From Ruminococcus flavefaciens (GTDB lineage Bacteria > Bacillota > Clostridia > Oscillospirales > Ruminococcaceae): a stretch of 64,000 nt of DNA. Numbering within the stretch: the first letter of the stretch is position 1; each line of letters starts with the position of its first letter. Where the stretch lies: the NCBI GenBank assembly GCA_002373775.1, contig DFJW01000114.1:10361-74360 (forward strand). Reading direction: 5' to 3'. Both the position numbers and the translations under genes were made by a program. This document shows, one piece after another, positions 40,309 through 49,556 of the stretch. The notes beneath the pieces are model-generated. The model saw nothing but the letters and a program-made list of their open reading frames with translations, searched no databases and was not told the DNA's origin.

Positions 40309-42663
40309 ATGCTAAAAAGGATCACAAGCGGTATCGTATCCGCAGCCATGCTTGCAGCATCTGTAGCAGGAACAGGCATGAGCAGCGTTATGACCGCGAC
40401 TGCTGCTGAAAGCACGCAGAACTATGCAGACGCTCTTGACAAATCGCTGTTTTTCTATGAGTGTCAGCAGGCAGGACCTCTGCCGGACTGGAACAGAGTC
40501 GAGTGGAAGACGGATTCCACAATGACCGATGAAGTCCTCGGCGGATGGTACGACGCAGGAGACCATGTAAAGTTCAATCTTCCCATGTCATATTCAGCAT
40601 CAATGCTGGCGTGGGGACTTTATCAGTATCCTGACGGACTTGAAAAGACAGGTCTTATGCAGACATATGTAAACAATCTTGAATTCGTTCTTGATTACAT
40701 TGCGGACTGCGATAAGGGCACGGAGATAGTTTATCAGGTCGGAAACGGAACCACAGATCATACATGGTGGGGACCTGTAAGTCTTATAAAGAACGGCATC
40801 GAGGACAGCGGAGCATCCTATGATGCTGCCCGTGCAACTCTTAAATCTTCCACAGGCTGTACAGCCGTATTCGGAGAGATGTCAGCAGCACTTGCGGCAG
40901 GATATGTTGCACTTGAAGGCAGGATAGATGAGACGAAGAGACAGTCATATCTCAAGCATGCCGAGAATATCTACAAGATAGCTGCAACAAAGCCCAGCGA
41001 CGACGTTTACAATGACAGCAACGCATCTAATTTCTATCGTTCGAATCATTTCTATGACGAACTTTTCTACTCATCGAACTGGCTGTATATCGCTACCGGT
41101 GACAGTTCCTATATTGATGATGCAAAGAGCTATATACCTAACCTCAGCAAGATGCGCGGTGAAGGCGATACACTTGCTTACGGCTGGTCACACTGCTGGG
41201 ACGACAATATGCAGGGCGCTATGCTGCTCTATGCGATCAACACAAACGATTCATCAGCCATCGCCCATGTAAAGAAGCATCTTGACCGCTGGCTTTACGG
41301 TAACGAGGCAAAGACACTTCCCGGCGGATTCCGCTGGCTGACTGACTGGGGCTGCCTGAGATATCCTACTACAACAGGATTCCTTGCAGAAGTTGCAAGC
41401 GATACCATATTCAAAGGCAATGACAACACCGAGTACAAGAAGTTTGCCGAGACACAGATCAACTATGCCCTCGGTGATAACCCCGACAACAGAAGCTACC
41501 TCGTAGGCTACGGCGAGAATTATCCTAAGAATCCTCACCACAGAACTGCTCATGGTTCATGGAAAAATGACCTTGCTATCCCTGCGACCAACCGCCACAT
41601 CCTTTACGGAGCTCTCGTAGGCGGACCTACATCCACAGGCGATTATAAGGACGACCGCGGCAACTACATCAACAACGAAGTTGCAACAGACTATAACGCA
41701 GGATTTACCGCACTTCTCTGCAAAATGGTAGATGAGTACGGCGGAAAAGTTGATCCGTCATTCCCGCCTAAGGAGGCACACGACGGTCCTGAATTCTATG
41801 TTGAAGTAATGAACAAGGGCGGCTCGGGAAGCAGCCAGACAGTAAGCTTCAAGGTGACCAACCACTCAGCATGGCCGGCAAGAGTACAGGACAATATCTC
41901 CTTCCGTTACTACATGGATCTCAGCGAGGTCAAGCAGCAGGGCAAGGATCCGACGAGTATAATAGTCCGCTGTGACCGTGACCAGTCAAAGATGTATTCC
42001 GGAGTAACACCTGCTCAGATATCAGAAGTAAAGCATTATTCCGGTGACATATACTATATCGACGTAAACCTGCCGGACGGACGCGCAGTCGTTCCTGTAT
42101 CCGAAGGAATGCAGCAGTGCGAGATACTTCTTGCATTTGTAATGCCGGAATATAACGGCGAGTGGGATGCGACCAACGACTTCTCCAATAAGGACATCCT
42201 TTCCGGTGAGACCGTTACCGGTCCTGACGGTTCGGCAAAGGGCGTGATCTCGCCCTATGTGCCAGTATATGTAAACGGCGAGCTGTATTACGGCTATGAG
42301 CCGGACGGCACTTATGCTGACGGACTCGGCGGTACAGGCGGAGAGACCACCAAGACTGCAACTACCACCACATCAACTACAACGACCACGACCACAACTA
42401 CTACCGGAATTGTAGACAACAAGGATCTCGGAAATGCAAACTGTGATAAGGAAGTCAATATGGCTGACGCAGTACTCATAATGCAGTATCTTGCAAATCC
42501 CGATGTTTACGGAGTAGGAAAGCCTGACGGCATAACCAAGAAGGGACTCGAAAACGGCGACTGCTGCGATCCCGGTTCAGGCGTGACCAATGCCGATGCA
42601 CTTTCTATCCAGAAGTTCAAACTGGGTATCATCCCGTCACTTCCGGAGTACGATGCACAATAA
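40309..42663 (+). CDS. Secreted GH9 endoglucanase with CBM3c and dockerin
   Basis: 784 residues. Signal peptide 1-33. The GH9 (alpha/alpha)6 domain (about 38-480) has GGWYDAGDHVKF with catalytic Asp85, HHRTAHGSW at about 411, and the proton donor Glu458 in NNEVATDYNAGF. A family 3c CBM (about 495-665) directly follows, as in processive GH9 endoglucanases. Then a short Thr linker and a dockerin (GNANCDKEVNMADAVLIMQ, with a second loop NADALSIQKFKL) very like those at 5450 and 10738. It should cut cellulose from the cellulosome. Confidence 0.96.
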   Translation: MLKRITSGIVSAAMLAASVAGTGMSSVMTATAAESTQNYADALDKSLFFYECQQAGPLPDWNRVEWKTDSTMTDEVLGGWYDAGDHVKFNLPMSYSASMLAWGLYQYPDGLEKTGLMQTYVNNLEFVLDYIADCDKGTEIVYQVGNGTTDHTWWGPVSLIKNGIEDSGASYDAARATLKSSTGCTAVFGEMSAALAAGYVALEGRIDETKRQSYLKHAENIYKIAATKPSDDVYNDSNASNFYRSNHFYDELFYSSNWLYIATGDSSYIDDAKSYIPNLSKMRGEGDTLAYGWSHCWDDNMQGAMLLYAINTNDSSAIAHVKKHLDRWLYGNEAKTLPGGFRWLTDWGCLRYPTTTGFLAEVASDTIFKGNDNTEYKKFAETQINYALGDNPDNRSYLVGYGENYPKNPHHRTAHGSWKNDLAIPATNRHILYGALVGGPTSTGDYKDDRGNYINNEVATDYNAGFTALLCKMVDEYGGKVDPSFPPKEAHDGPEFYVEVMNKGGSGSSQTVSFKVTNHSAWPARVQDNISFRYYMDLSEVKQQGKDPTSIIVRCDRDQSKMYSGVTPAQISEVKHYSGDIYYIDVNLPDGRAVVPVSEGMQQCEILLAFVMPEYNGEWDATNDFSNKDILSGETVTGPDGSAKGVISPYVPVYVNGELYYGYEPDGTYADGLGGTGGETTKTATTTTSTTTTTTTTTTGIVDNKDLGNANCDKEVNMADAVLIMQYLANPDVYGVGKPDGITKKGLENGDCCDPGSGVTNADALSIQKFKLGIIPSLPEYDAQ

Positions 42664-42675
42664 GCGATAACACAC

Positions 42676-42710
42676 AAGGGCTGCCGCATAGCACATGCGG
42701 CAGCCCTTTT
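42676..42710. terminator. Strong terminator after the GH9 gene
   Basis: AAGGGCTGCCGCAT (42676-42689) pairs perfectly with ATGCGGCAGCCCTT (42695-42708), followed by TT. It lies between convergent genes. Confidence 0.9.
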
Positions 42711-42746
42711 AACTTTCCTTTGATTTATGTATTCTATTTAAGCGAG

Positions 42747-44369
42747 TCACCGTTCATCGGCGGAGTCATCATTTTGTGATGCTTCAATGCTGCGCTCATA
42801 CTCATAGCAGTATTCATTGATGCTGCTGAGCATGTTGTCGATTTCATTGACAGAGTCTGAATAGTCGAAATCTATCTGAGCCATGAAGAAGATAGCGTCC
42901 CTTACTGCTGAGAGATCACTGCTTATTGCCAGTATCTGATCGTAATCTTTGCCGCTGTTCATGGTACACTTTGAGAAAGAATCATAAAGAATTGTTATTA
43001 GCTCATGTATCTCATCGTAATCGTAGTAATAATGAGTGCGGCGGGTGTTGATAACGTCGTTCTTATTCAGGAAACTGCATATTTCGTTTTCGTTTCCTTT
43101 GGTGTCTGTGAGTGAAAGAATATGATTTCCGTCTATAGTGGTGAGAGAATAGGCGTTATCGGGGAAGTAGAAAAGAGTCCTCATCAGGATCGTATTGTCT
43201 GATGATACATTTATCCTGCTGAGTTCATTTTCAGTATTTTTGACGCTGTCGGTATATAAAGCGTATTCTCTGCCGTAATCTTTGTCCTTAGGGATAACAT
43301 TGGCAGCCTGAGTCAGTTTTCCGAAAGTAACGAAACTTACATGCGGATCGTATGTCTCATGGGGTGAATAGTCCGTAATATCTCCGAGGAAGATCTCTTT
43401 GCGTTTGAACATTGAATCCTCCTCGCTGGGAACTATTTTTTTGCCGCTGTATTGCACGACGTTTTTCCACATAGCGGTGCGCTTTGGCATTATCGTTACA
43501 TCATCATCCGAACTGCTGAGTATATCGTAGCTGTAAGAGCCGTCCCAATCGGGATCGAGGGAACGATAGTAGATAACGCTCGTAGTTACAGCGGAGATAT
43601 CGCTGCCGTGCTTGTAGAACGAATCATATCTGAAACTTGCAGCAGATACTGCACCTGTACCGTCATTGAGCTGACCGTGATCGTCAGCCGGGAAGGCGGC
43701 ATTGACAGAAGCCGCAGTTATACCGGAAATGTCATCGAGATCCTGCTCGCTGTTCATGAGTTCATCAAGCTCCTCATCCGAGAATTCAGCGCCTGATTCG
43801 GCAACAGCGATAAAATTAGCATCAGCGTAGTCTCCGCAGTATTCCACAGCATAGACCTGATTTGTCGGTAAAGTGCCGCAGTACTTGATGTAGAGCCTTA
43901 CCATTATCCCTTCTTTGTTTCCGGATTCGAAAGGACAAGCAAACGTCGGAGTTACGAGTACGTCGTTTTTGACATAGTAATCCAGCGGGACGTCGATAGT
44001 CCGGTAGTTGTATTCAGTTATCTCTTTTTCCATTTCTGAAATGATGCTGCGGTAGGTCTTTTTCTCGCTGTCCTTGCCGATATTGGCTTTAAGGCTGTTC
44101 ATAAGAGCAGTCTGGGGGAGAAGTCCTGCGCACAGCACAAGTGCAGCAGCAGCGGCAGTCCATTTCAGAACAGGATGCCTTTTGTGTCTGCCCGATATTT
44201 TTTCAAGGTCACTGACGGTGGACTCGCCTTCGTAAAAATCCGGCTCTTTTTCAGGAAAAGCTCTTGAAGATATCTTATCGAAAACGTCGACAGATTCAGA
44301 AAGCTCATTCATTTTGTTTTTAAGTAATGCTTCGAATTCCTTATCTTCATTTATCTCATGCTTCTTCAC
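42747..44369 (-). CDS. Membrane protein, probable anti-sigma partner of the third sigma factor
   Basis: 540 residues. A cytosolic N-terminus of about 80 residues is followed by one span (about 85-108, VLKWTAAAAALVLCAGLLPQ) and an extracytoplasmic region of about 430 residues rich in Asp, Tyr and Ser. It was not recognised as a known enzyme. Its start overlaps the end of an ECF sigma gene by 14 bases, which implies coupled expression and an anti-sigma or sensor role. Confidence 0.65.
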   Translation of the reverse strand: MKKHEINEDKEFEALLKNKMNELSESVDVFDKISSRAFPEKEPDFYEGESTVSDLEKISGRHKRHPVLKWTAAAAALVLCAGLLPQTALMNSLKANIGKDSEKKTYRSIISEMEKEITEYNYRTIDVPLDYYVKNDVLVTPTFACPFESGNKEGIMVRLYIKYCGTLPTNQVYAVEYCGDYADANFIAVAESGAEFSDEELDELMNSEQDLDDISGITAASVNAAFPADDHGQLNDGTGAVSAASFRYDSFYKHGSDISAVTTSVIYYRSLDPDWDGSYSYDILSSSDDDVTIMPKRTAMWKNVVQYSGKKIVPSEEDSMFKRKEIFLGDITDYSPHETYDPHVSFVTFGKLTQAANVIPKDKDYGREYALYTDSVKNTENELSRINVSSDNTILMRTLFYFPDNAYSLTTIDGNHILSLTDTKGNENEICSFLNKNDVINTRRTHYYYDYDEIHELITILYDSFSKCTMNSGKDYDQILAISSDLSAVRDAIFFMAQIDFDYSDSVNEIDNMLSSINEYCYEYERSIEASQNDDSADER

Positions 44370-44964
44370 CGTTTACACCTGCCTTTTCCTGTAAGATAGA
44401 GATCGCTTTTTTGTACCTTGATTTGATAGTGCTTTCCGGGCATTTCATGACCTTAGCGATTTCCTTGAACGTCATTTCAGCGCAGACCTTCAGTACCACG
44501 ACCTGCCGCTGTTTGTCATTAAGGTGTTTTAGCAATTGATTTATGTATATACTGTTCTCCACAGTTTGTTCAGCGTCGCCATAGCTTTGCAGGATGATAT
44601 CAGAGACATCTCTTCTGTAGCGGCGGCGAAGCTCTAAAGCAACGTTGCGTGCGATAGTGAGGATGAAACCTTTTCCGTTGCCTTTTGAAGCGCTGAAGCG
44701 TTTGACATTTGTGAGCCGGACGAAAGTTTCTTCAACGCAGTCTTCGGCAAGGTGATAGTCGGCAGTTATGCTGTAAGCGACGGCGAAAACGCTGTTTTTG
44801 AACATATTGTATAGAGTGCAGAGGCTTTGTCTGGATGTGGCGCAGTCGATGATGAGCTGATTGACATTTATCTCGTGTTCAGTCTCATCTGGTACATAGT
44901 TATGAGAAAATGCTGCTAAAATAACACCGTCACCTCCGGTAAACATATTCTGATCGGCTATCAT
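44356..44964 (-). CDS. ECF-type RNA polymerase sigma factor (third pair)
   Basis: 202 residues from ATG 44964 (GAAAGGAGTGAGACT upstream). Region 2 has LYNMFKNSVFAVAYSITADY, AEDCVEETFVRLTN and GFILTIARNVALELRRR. Region 4 has LNDKQRQVVVLKVCAEMTFK and a helix-turn-helix ending in CPESTIKSRYKKA. An N-terminal extension of about 40 residues precedes region 2. Its promoter is vegetative-like rather than ECF-like. Confidence 0.9.
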   Translation of the reverse strand: MIADQNMFTGGDGVILAAFSHNYVPDETEHEINVNQLIIDCATSRQSLCTLYNMFKNSVFAVAYSITADYHLAEDCVEETFVRLTNVKRFSASKGNGKGFILTIARNVALELRRRYRRDVSDIILQSYGDAEQTVENSIYINQLLKHLNDKQRQVVVLKVCAEMTFKEIAKVMKCPESTIKSRYKKAISILQEKAGVNGEEA

Positions 44965-45122
44965 AGTCTCACTCCTTTCATTGCCGTGAATGATATCGGC
45001 AAATATGAAAGCTTTCATAAGTAAGTGATTTTAGAAGCCGGAAAAGACGAAAAAACTGAAAAAATTTTTTTGCTTTTGTTAGCATGCACTAATAAATAGT
45101 ATTCTGCCGGTCTGACAATAGT

Positions 45123-45151
45123 ATTATAACATAAAAATCTGAAAAGAGCAA
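45123..45151 (-). promoter_or_regulatory. Promoter of the third sigma factor gene
   Basis: Minus strand: TTGCTC (45151-45146), 17 bases, TATAAT (45128-45123). The leader before the start codon is about 150 bases and AT-rich. Confidence 0.65.
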
Positions 45152-45239
45152 CAGACGCGGTTAAGGGTGCAGCGTCACGCTGTTTCAAGGATTGGCACAA
45201 TGCACAATACTGGCAGTTGAATTTTGTGAATATTATAAT

Positions 45240-45268
45240 TTGACTAATACAGTAATCTCCTGTATAAT
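45240..45268 (+). promoter_or_regulatory. Promoter of the leucine-rich-repeat dockerin gene
   Basis: TTGACT (45240-45245), 17 bases, TATAAT (45263-45268). Confidence 0.8.
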
Positions 45269-45329
45269 GAGAGCATAGGTACGGTAAAAAACGTGTTCGA
45301 ACTTATGAAAGTATTTAGGAGGAATCATT

Positions 45330-46760
45330 ATGAAAACTACGAGAATCATAGCAGCTGTACTTTCAATTTGCATGCTCGGCGGAGCAGTGGGATATGATGC
45401 ACCGTTGTTTGAAGGAGCATCTGTAACAGCGAATGCGGCAAAGCAGCAGGACGAAATCATTTCCGGCACTTGCGGGGAGAATGCAAGTTATACTTTTTCC
45501 CCTGCAACCGGCGTTCTTGAAGTTGATGGCACAGGGGACATAACTGATGCTCCTTGGATTCAAAAAAAAGAGTTAGAAGAAGACATGGGAATGTGGCATA
45601 TGGTTTATTTCTATGTAGAGCCTTGGTCAGAGGAATATGTACAGAGTATCAAAACAGTTATTTTGTCAGAAGGTATAACTAATATTTCTTTTGAATATTG
45701 TTCTTCTCTTACAAGTATTAGCATTCCTAAAAGTGTTGAGTCTATTAGATTATATAATTGTCCAAACTTGTCTGACATCAGTATTCCTGAAGGTGTTACT
45801 GGTGTTGATTTATTTAAATGTACAAGTTTGGATGAATTAATCCTTCCAGATAGTGTTAAGTCAGTTTCTATAACCTATTGTTCCAATATTACGAGCCTGA
45901 CAATTCCTGATGGAGTTACTACTATTAATTACTCCGCTTTTAGAGGATGTACAAATCTGAAAGAAATAGTTTTTCCAGCCAGTATTAAGGAAATACGAGA
46001 TAATTCATTGATTGACACTCCATGGCTATCTGAAAAAGAAAAAGAAGATCCTTTGGTTATAGTTAATAATATTGTAGTAACAGGAAGAAAATGCAAAGGA
46101 AATGTTGCAATTCCAGAAGGTATAACTTCGATTGTACCTGACTCTTTTTCAAATAATGAAAATATAACGAGTATAACATTTCCTTCAACTTGCATTGACC
46201 TAAGTCACGATGTACTACAGAACTGCAAGAATCTTAAAAAAGTATACTTTCTTAATCCAGAAGTGCTGATTAAATCAGCAACAGATGTTAAACTAAATAC
46301 TGACAATGAGTTGCATATTGATGAGCATTGGTCAATTACAGATATTGAGGCAGAACCTAAAGTTCCTGTGTATTCACCGAGTGGAACAATTGGGTATTAT
46401 TATGTCACAAGCCCAGCTTCGTTTAGTGGCACAATCTACGGCTATTCCGGCTCTACCGCAGAAGCCTTTGCAAAGGATTACTGTAAATTTGAAGTCATAG
46501 ATCAAAAAACGACCAAAGGCGATCTGAACAACGACACCATGATAGACGGCAGAGACGCAACACTTGTACTCGCCATGTACGCTGACAGCTCATCCAGCGG
46601 CTATGTTCCCACAAATGCAGACCGCGCAGTTGGCGACGTAAACAGCGACACCTTCATCGACGGCAGAGACGCCACCATAATCCTCGCATACTACGCTGAC
46701 CTCTCAGCCGGCGCATCCATAAGCTTCGAGAACTATCTGAAAGAAAATAACTATGTCTGA
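45330..46760 (+). CDS. Secreted BspA-type leucine-rich-repeat protein with dockerin
   Basis: 476 residues. Signal peptide 1-36 (ending TANAAKQ). A short BspA-type N-terminal motif (GTCGENASYTFSPATGVLEV) leads into about ten LRR_5-type repeats with the pattern ITSIxIPxxVxxI. The C-terminus is a dockerin (about 397-465) with KGDLNNDTMIDGRDATLVLA and GDVNSDTFIDGRDATIILAY, similar to the VanY-like protein's and unlike the GH9 type. It probably mediates protein or surface binding. Codon use in the middle (about 45560-46440) is much richer in A and T than at both ends, which suggests that the repeat block was acquired from elsewhere. Confidence 0.85.
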   Translation: MKTTRIIAAVLSICMLGGAVGYDAPLFEGASVTANAAKQQDEIISGTCGENASYTFSPATGVLEVDGTGDITDAPWIQKKELEEDMGMWHMVYFYVEPWSEEYVQSIKTVILSEGITNISFEYCSSLTSISIPKSVESIRLYNCPNLSDISIPEGVTGVDLFKCTSLDELILPDSVKSVSITYCSNITSLTIPDGVTTINYSAFRGCTNLKEIVFPASIKEIRDNSLIDTPWLSEKEKEDPLVIVNNIVVTGRKCKGNVAIPEGITSIVPDSFSNNENITSITFPSTCIDLSHDVLQNCKNLKKVYFLNPEVLIKSATDVKLNTDNELHIDEHWSITDIEAEPKVPVYSPSGTIGYYYVTSPASFSGTIYGYSGSTAEAFAKDYCKFEVIDQKTTKGDLNNDTMIDGRDATLVLAMYADSSSSGYVPTNADRAVGDVNSDTFIDGRDATIILAYYADLSAGASISFENYLKENNYV

Positions 46761-46776
46761 TACCTGAACGAAAAGC

Positions 46777-46815
46777 GGCGGACTGAGTGGAAATACCCGG
46801 TCCGCCGTATTTTTT
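46777..46815 (+). terminator. Terminator after the LRR dockerin gene
   Basis: CGGCGGAC (46777-46784) pairs with GTCCGCCG (46800-46807), followed by TA and six T. Confidence 0.85.
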
Positions 46816-46836
46816 ACAGAAATTATCGTGAACCTA

Positions 46837-46891
46837 TTGACAAATCCGCAGAAATATGATATATTAAACATATGAGCAAATGTTCATATGT
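46837..46891 (+). promoter_or_regulatory. Promoter with ArsR/SmtB-type operator for the metal ATPase
   Basis: TTGACA (46837-46842), 17 bases, TATATT (46860-46865). Directly behind the -10, across the expected start of transcription, is an inverted repeat with arms ACATATGA (46868-46875) and TTCATATGT (46883-46891). The core ATATGAGCAAATGTTCATAT (46870-46889) matches the 12-2-12 operators of ArsR-family metal sensors (consensus around TGAACA...TGTTCA). Metal binding would release the repressor. No ArsR gene is adjacent. Confidence 0.8.
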
Positions 46892-46912
46892 TTTTTGAAA
46901 GGACAGTGACCT

Positions 46913-49507
46913 ATGGAAAAGGTATTTGAGATAAATAATCTTCACTGCGCACACTGCGGCGCAAAAATTGAAGAGGCGCTCAATAAACTGGAGGGGATAG
47001 AATCGGCTGTGCTGAATTTCCCCATGAAGCGGTTTCACATCCACGGCGAATTCACAGATGAACTTCTGGAGCAGATGAATCGCACCGCCCGTTCTATCGA
47101 ACCGGAGGTAGAGATAGTGCCTCACGAGCATGAGCATCATCATCATGAGCATGAGCACCACCACGAACACGGCGAGCATTGTGAGTGCGAGCATGAACAT
47201 GAACACGAACACGAACATCACCATGAGCACGGCGAGCATTGCGAGTGCGAGCATGAACATGAACACGAACACCACCATGAGCACGGCGAGCATTGTGAGT
47301 GCGAGCATGAACACGAACACGAACACGAACACGAACACCACCATGAACACGCAGAGGTGACAGCTGACCACCGTGAATATGAGATAACCGGACTTGACTG
47401 CGCACATTGCGGCGGAAAGATAGAAGAGGCACTGAACAAGCTTGAAGGCATCGAGTCAGCCATACTGAATTTCCCCATGAAGCGCTTCCGCATCAAAGGA
47501 GATGTGACTGACGATCTGCTGGAACGCATAAACGCAGTTGCCGGAGAGATAGAGCCGGGAGTGAAGATAGCTCCCGTGAACAGCACTCAAGAACACACGC
47601 ACGAACATGAGCACTCCTCTGAGGGCGAGGATCTGAAGCAGGAGATCATCCCTCTTGTCATCGGAATCCTGCTCTTTGCGGCAGCAGTGATATCCGGCAG
47701 AGCCTTAGACATAAAGCCACTCAGCATCGTACTTTATGCTGCCGCATATCTGGTCCTCGGATACAATATCCTTATCCGCACTGTCAAGAACATAAAGGTG
47801 AAGAACTTTTTTGACGAGAACACTCTGATGACCGTGGCGACGCTTGGCGCGTTTGCCATTGGCGAATACTCAGAAGCAGTGGGAGTCGTGCTTTTCTTCA
47901 AGATAGGCGAACTCTTCGAGGACTTCGCAGTTGCCCGCAGCCGTAAGGCGATAACAGACGTTGCAGCACTCAGAGTAGAGGACGCAGACGTGCTGAGGAA
48001 TGGCGAATATGTACGCATACCCTCTGAAGAGATCCGTGTAGGCGACTTACTGCGCATCAAAGCCGGCGAGCGCATAGCCGTTGACGGTTCCGTGGAGAGC
48101 GGCAGTTCCAGAGTTGATACCTCAGCTGTGAACGGCGAGCCTGTTCCGCTGACAGTCCGCGCCGGAGATACGGTGATGTCCGGCTGCATAAATCTTTCGG
48201 ACACATTTGTGCTTCGTGCCGAGGCTGCCGCTGAGGATTCCATGATATCCAGACTTGCAAGAGCAGTTGAGGACGCATCAGCGTCGAAACCTAAGATAGA
48301 CCGCTTTATCACGCGGTTTGCGAAAATATACACACCTGTCGTCATAGCGGCGGCAGTCCTTACAGCATTGATCCCATCTATTATAACAGGAGAATGGAGC
48401 AAATGGATCCATTCAGCCCTGACCTTCCTTGTAATCAGCTGCCCATGCGCTCTGGTGCTGAGTGTGCCGCTGGCATATTTTTCCGGCATCGGAGCTGCAT
48501 CAAAGCTGGGCATACTCTTCAAAGGCGGTGACGCAGTTGAAGCTCTCGGCAAGGTAAAGGCGATAGCATTTGACAAGACAGGTACGCTCACCAACGGCAG
48601 TTTCACTGTAACAGCTGTAAATACAGTGGGCAGACTGAATGAAAACGACCTTCTCAAACTCTGTGGAAGCTGTGAGCAGTCTTCGACACACCCTGTAGCT
48701 GAAAGCATAGTCCAGCGCTGCAAAGAAGCTTCCATAGAGCTGCACGAACCGGAAAAGGTCACCGAATTGCCGGGACGCGGCATATCTGCCGTACTTCGCG
48801 GACGCACGATCCTCTGCGGAAACGAGCGCCTTATGGCTGAGAACGGCATTGAACTGCGCGGTGCAGATATACCGGAGCAGGGAAGCGTGGTATGCGTAGC
48901 AGTGGACGGAAGCTATACCGGCTGCATCGTTGTATCCGACACCATAAAGCCGAGTTCTGCAAGGTCTGTGAAAGAGCTCAAAGGCATGGGTGTGAAAACG
49001 ATAATGCTCACAGGCGACAAGACAGAAAATGCGAAGGCAGTTGCCGTTGAGATAGGTATAAACTCAGTCCGCGGAGGACTTCTCCCTGACGGAAAACTCA
49101 GCCAGATCGGCAAACTCCGCGAAAAGTACGGTCCTGTGATGTTTGTCGGAGACGGCATAAACGACGGACCTGTTCTTGCGGGCGCAGATGTAGGCGGTGC
49201 TATGCAGTCCGGTTCTGACCTTGCACTTGAAGCAGCTGATGCGGTATTCATAAGTTCCGAGCCTGAGGCAGTGGTCAAGGCGAAGAAGATATCCGACAAA
49301 GCACTGCGAATCTCCTACGAGAACATAGTATTTGCACTGCTGATAAAAGCGGCAGTAATGGTACTGGGACTTCTGGGACATCCGAATATGTGGCTCGCAG
49401 TATTTGCGGATTCCGGAGTAGCGATGCTTCTTGTACTGAATTCGATACGCATACTGAATACAAAAGCATACCGTTTCAGGTATGCTGACGAAACTGACAG
49501 AAAATAA
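46913..49507 (+). CDS. Zn2+/Cd2+-type heavy metal P1B ATPase with duplicated HMA domains and His-rich linker
   Basis: 864 residues. Two N-terminal HMA domains (about 1-68 and 150-222), each with CAHC and almost the same sequence (EALNKLEGIESAVLNFPMKR), flank a His/Glu/Cys-rich linker (70-147). A second short His stretch follows at about 226-236. The ATPase core has the CPC metal-transport motif (ISCPCALVLS), the phosphorylated Asp in AFDKTGTLTNG, the HP motif (SSTHPVAES) and GDGINDGPVLAGAD. CPC with this core suits Zn/Cd/Pb export. The gene is alone between terminators and is probably derepressed by metal through the ArsR-type site upstream. Confidence 0.95.
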   Translation: MEKVFEINNLHCAHCGAKIEEALNKLEGIESAVLNFPMKRFHIHGEFTDELLEQMNRTARSIEPEVEIVPHEHEHHHHEHEHHHEHGEHCECEHEHEHEHEHHHEHGEHCECEHEHEHEHHHEHGEHCECEHEHEHEHEHEHHHEHAEVTADHREYEITGLDCAHCGGKIEEALNKLEGIESAILNFPMKRFRIKGDVTDDLLERINAVAGEIEPGVKIAPVNSTQEHTHEHEHSSEGEDLKQEIIPLVIGILLFAAAVISGRALDIKPLSIVLYAAAYLVLGYNILIRTVKNIKVKNFFDENTLMTVATLGAFAIGEYSEAVGVVLFFKIGELFEDFAVARSRKAITDVAALRVEDADVLRNGEYVRIPSEEIRVGDLLRIKAGERIAVDGSVESGSSRVDTSAVNGEPVPLTVRAGDTVMSGCINLSDTFVLRAEAAAEDSMISRLARAVEDASASKPKIDRFITRFAKIYTPVVIAAAVLTALIPSIITGEWSKWIHSALTFLVISCPCALVLSVPLAYFSGIGAASKLGILFKGGDAVEALGKVKAIAFDKTGTLTNGSFTVTAVNTVGRLNENDLLKLCGSCEQSSTHPVAESIVQRCKEASIELHEPEKVTELPGRGISAVLRGRTILCGNERLMAENGIELRGADIPEQGSVVCVAVDGSYTGCIVVSDTIKPSSARSVKELKGMGVKTIMLTGDKTENAKAVAVEIGINSVRGGLLPDGKLSQIGKLREKYGPVMFVGDGINDGPVLAGADVGGAMQSGSDLALEAADAVFISSEPEAVVKAKKISDKALRISYENIVFALLIKAAVMVLGLLGHPNMWLAVFADSGVAMLLVLNSIRILNTKAYRFRYADETDRK
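47120..47353 (+). repeat. In-frame repeats encoding the His-rich metal linker
   Basis: Three near-identical units encode HHHEHGEHCECEHEHEHE-like segments. The GGCGAGCATTG(T/C)GAGTGC block recurs at about 47171, 47231 and 47285. Unit length differs by the number of GAACAC (His-Glu) codon pairs, which is typical of slippage. Confidence 0.9.
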
Positions 49508-49511
49508 TACA

Positions 49512-49555
49512 AAAAGCTCCTGCACACCGGTCAGACCGGAAGTACAGGAGCTTTT
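49512..49555. terminator. Bidirectional terminator
   Basis: AAAAGCTCCTG (49512-49522) pairs with CAGGAGCTTTT (49545-49555), with an inner CCGGTC/GACCGG hairpin. It lies between convergent genes. Confidence 0.9.
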
Positions 49556-49556
49556 A

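Noticed and set aside
45078..45093. GTTAG-N6-CTAAT, one base away from the feo/ketosynthase palindrome
   Set aside because: The last base of the right arm differs, and it lies deep in the long leader of a sigma factor gene with no metal link. It could be a weak fourth site but cannot be counted without a genome scan.
47120..47353. Short tandem repeats and a minus-strand Arg/Val-rich frame
   Set aside because: Both are explained by the His/Glu/Cys-rich linker of the metal ATPase. No CRISPR features.
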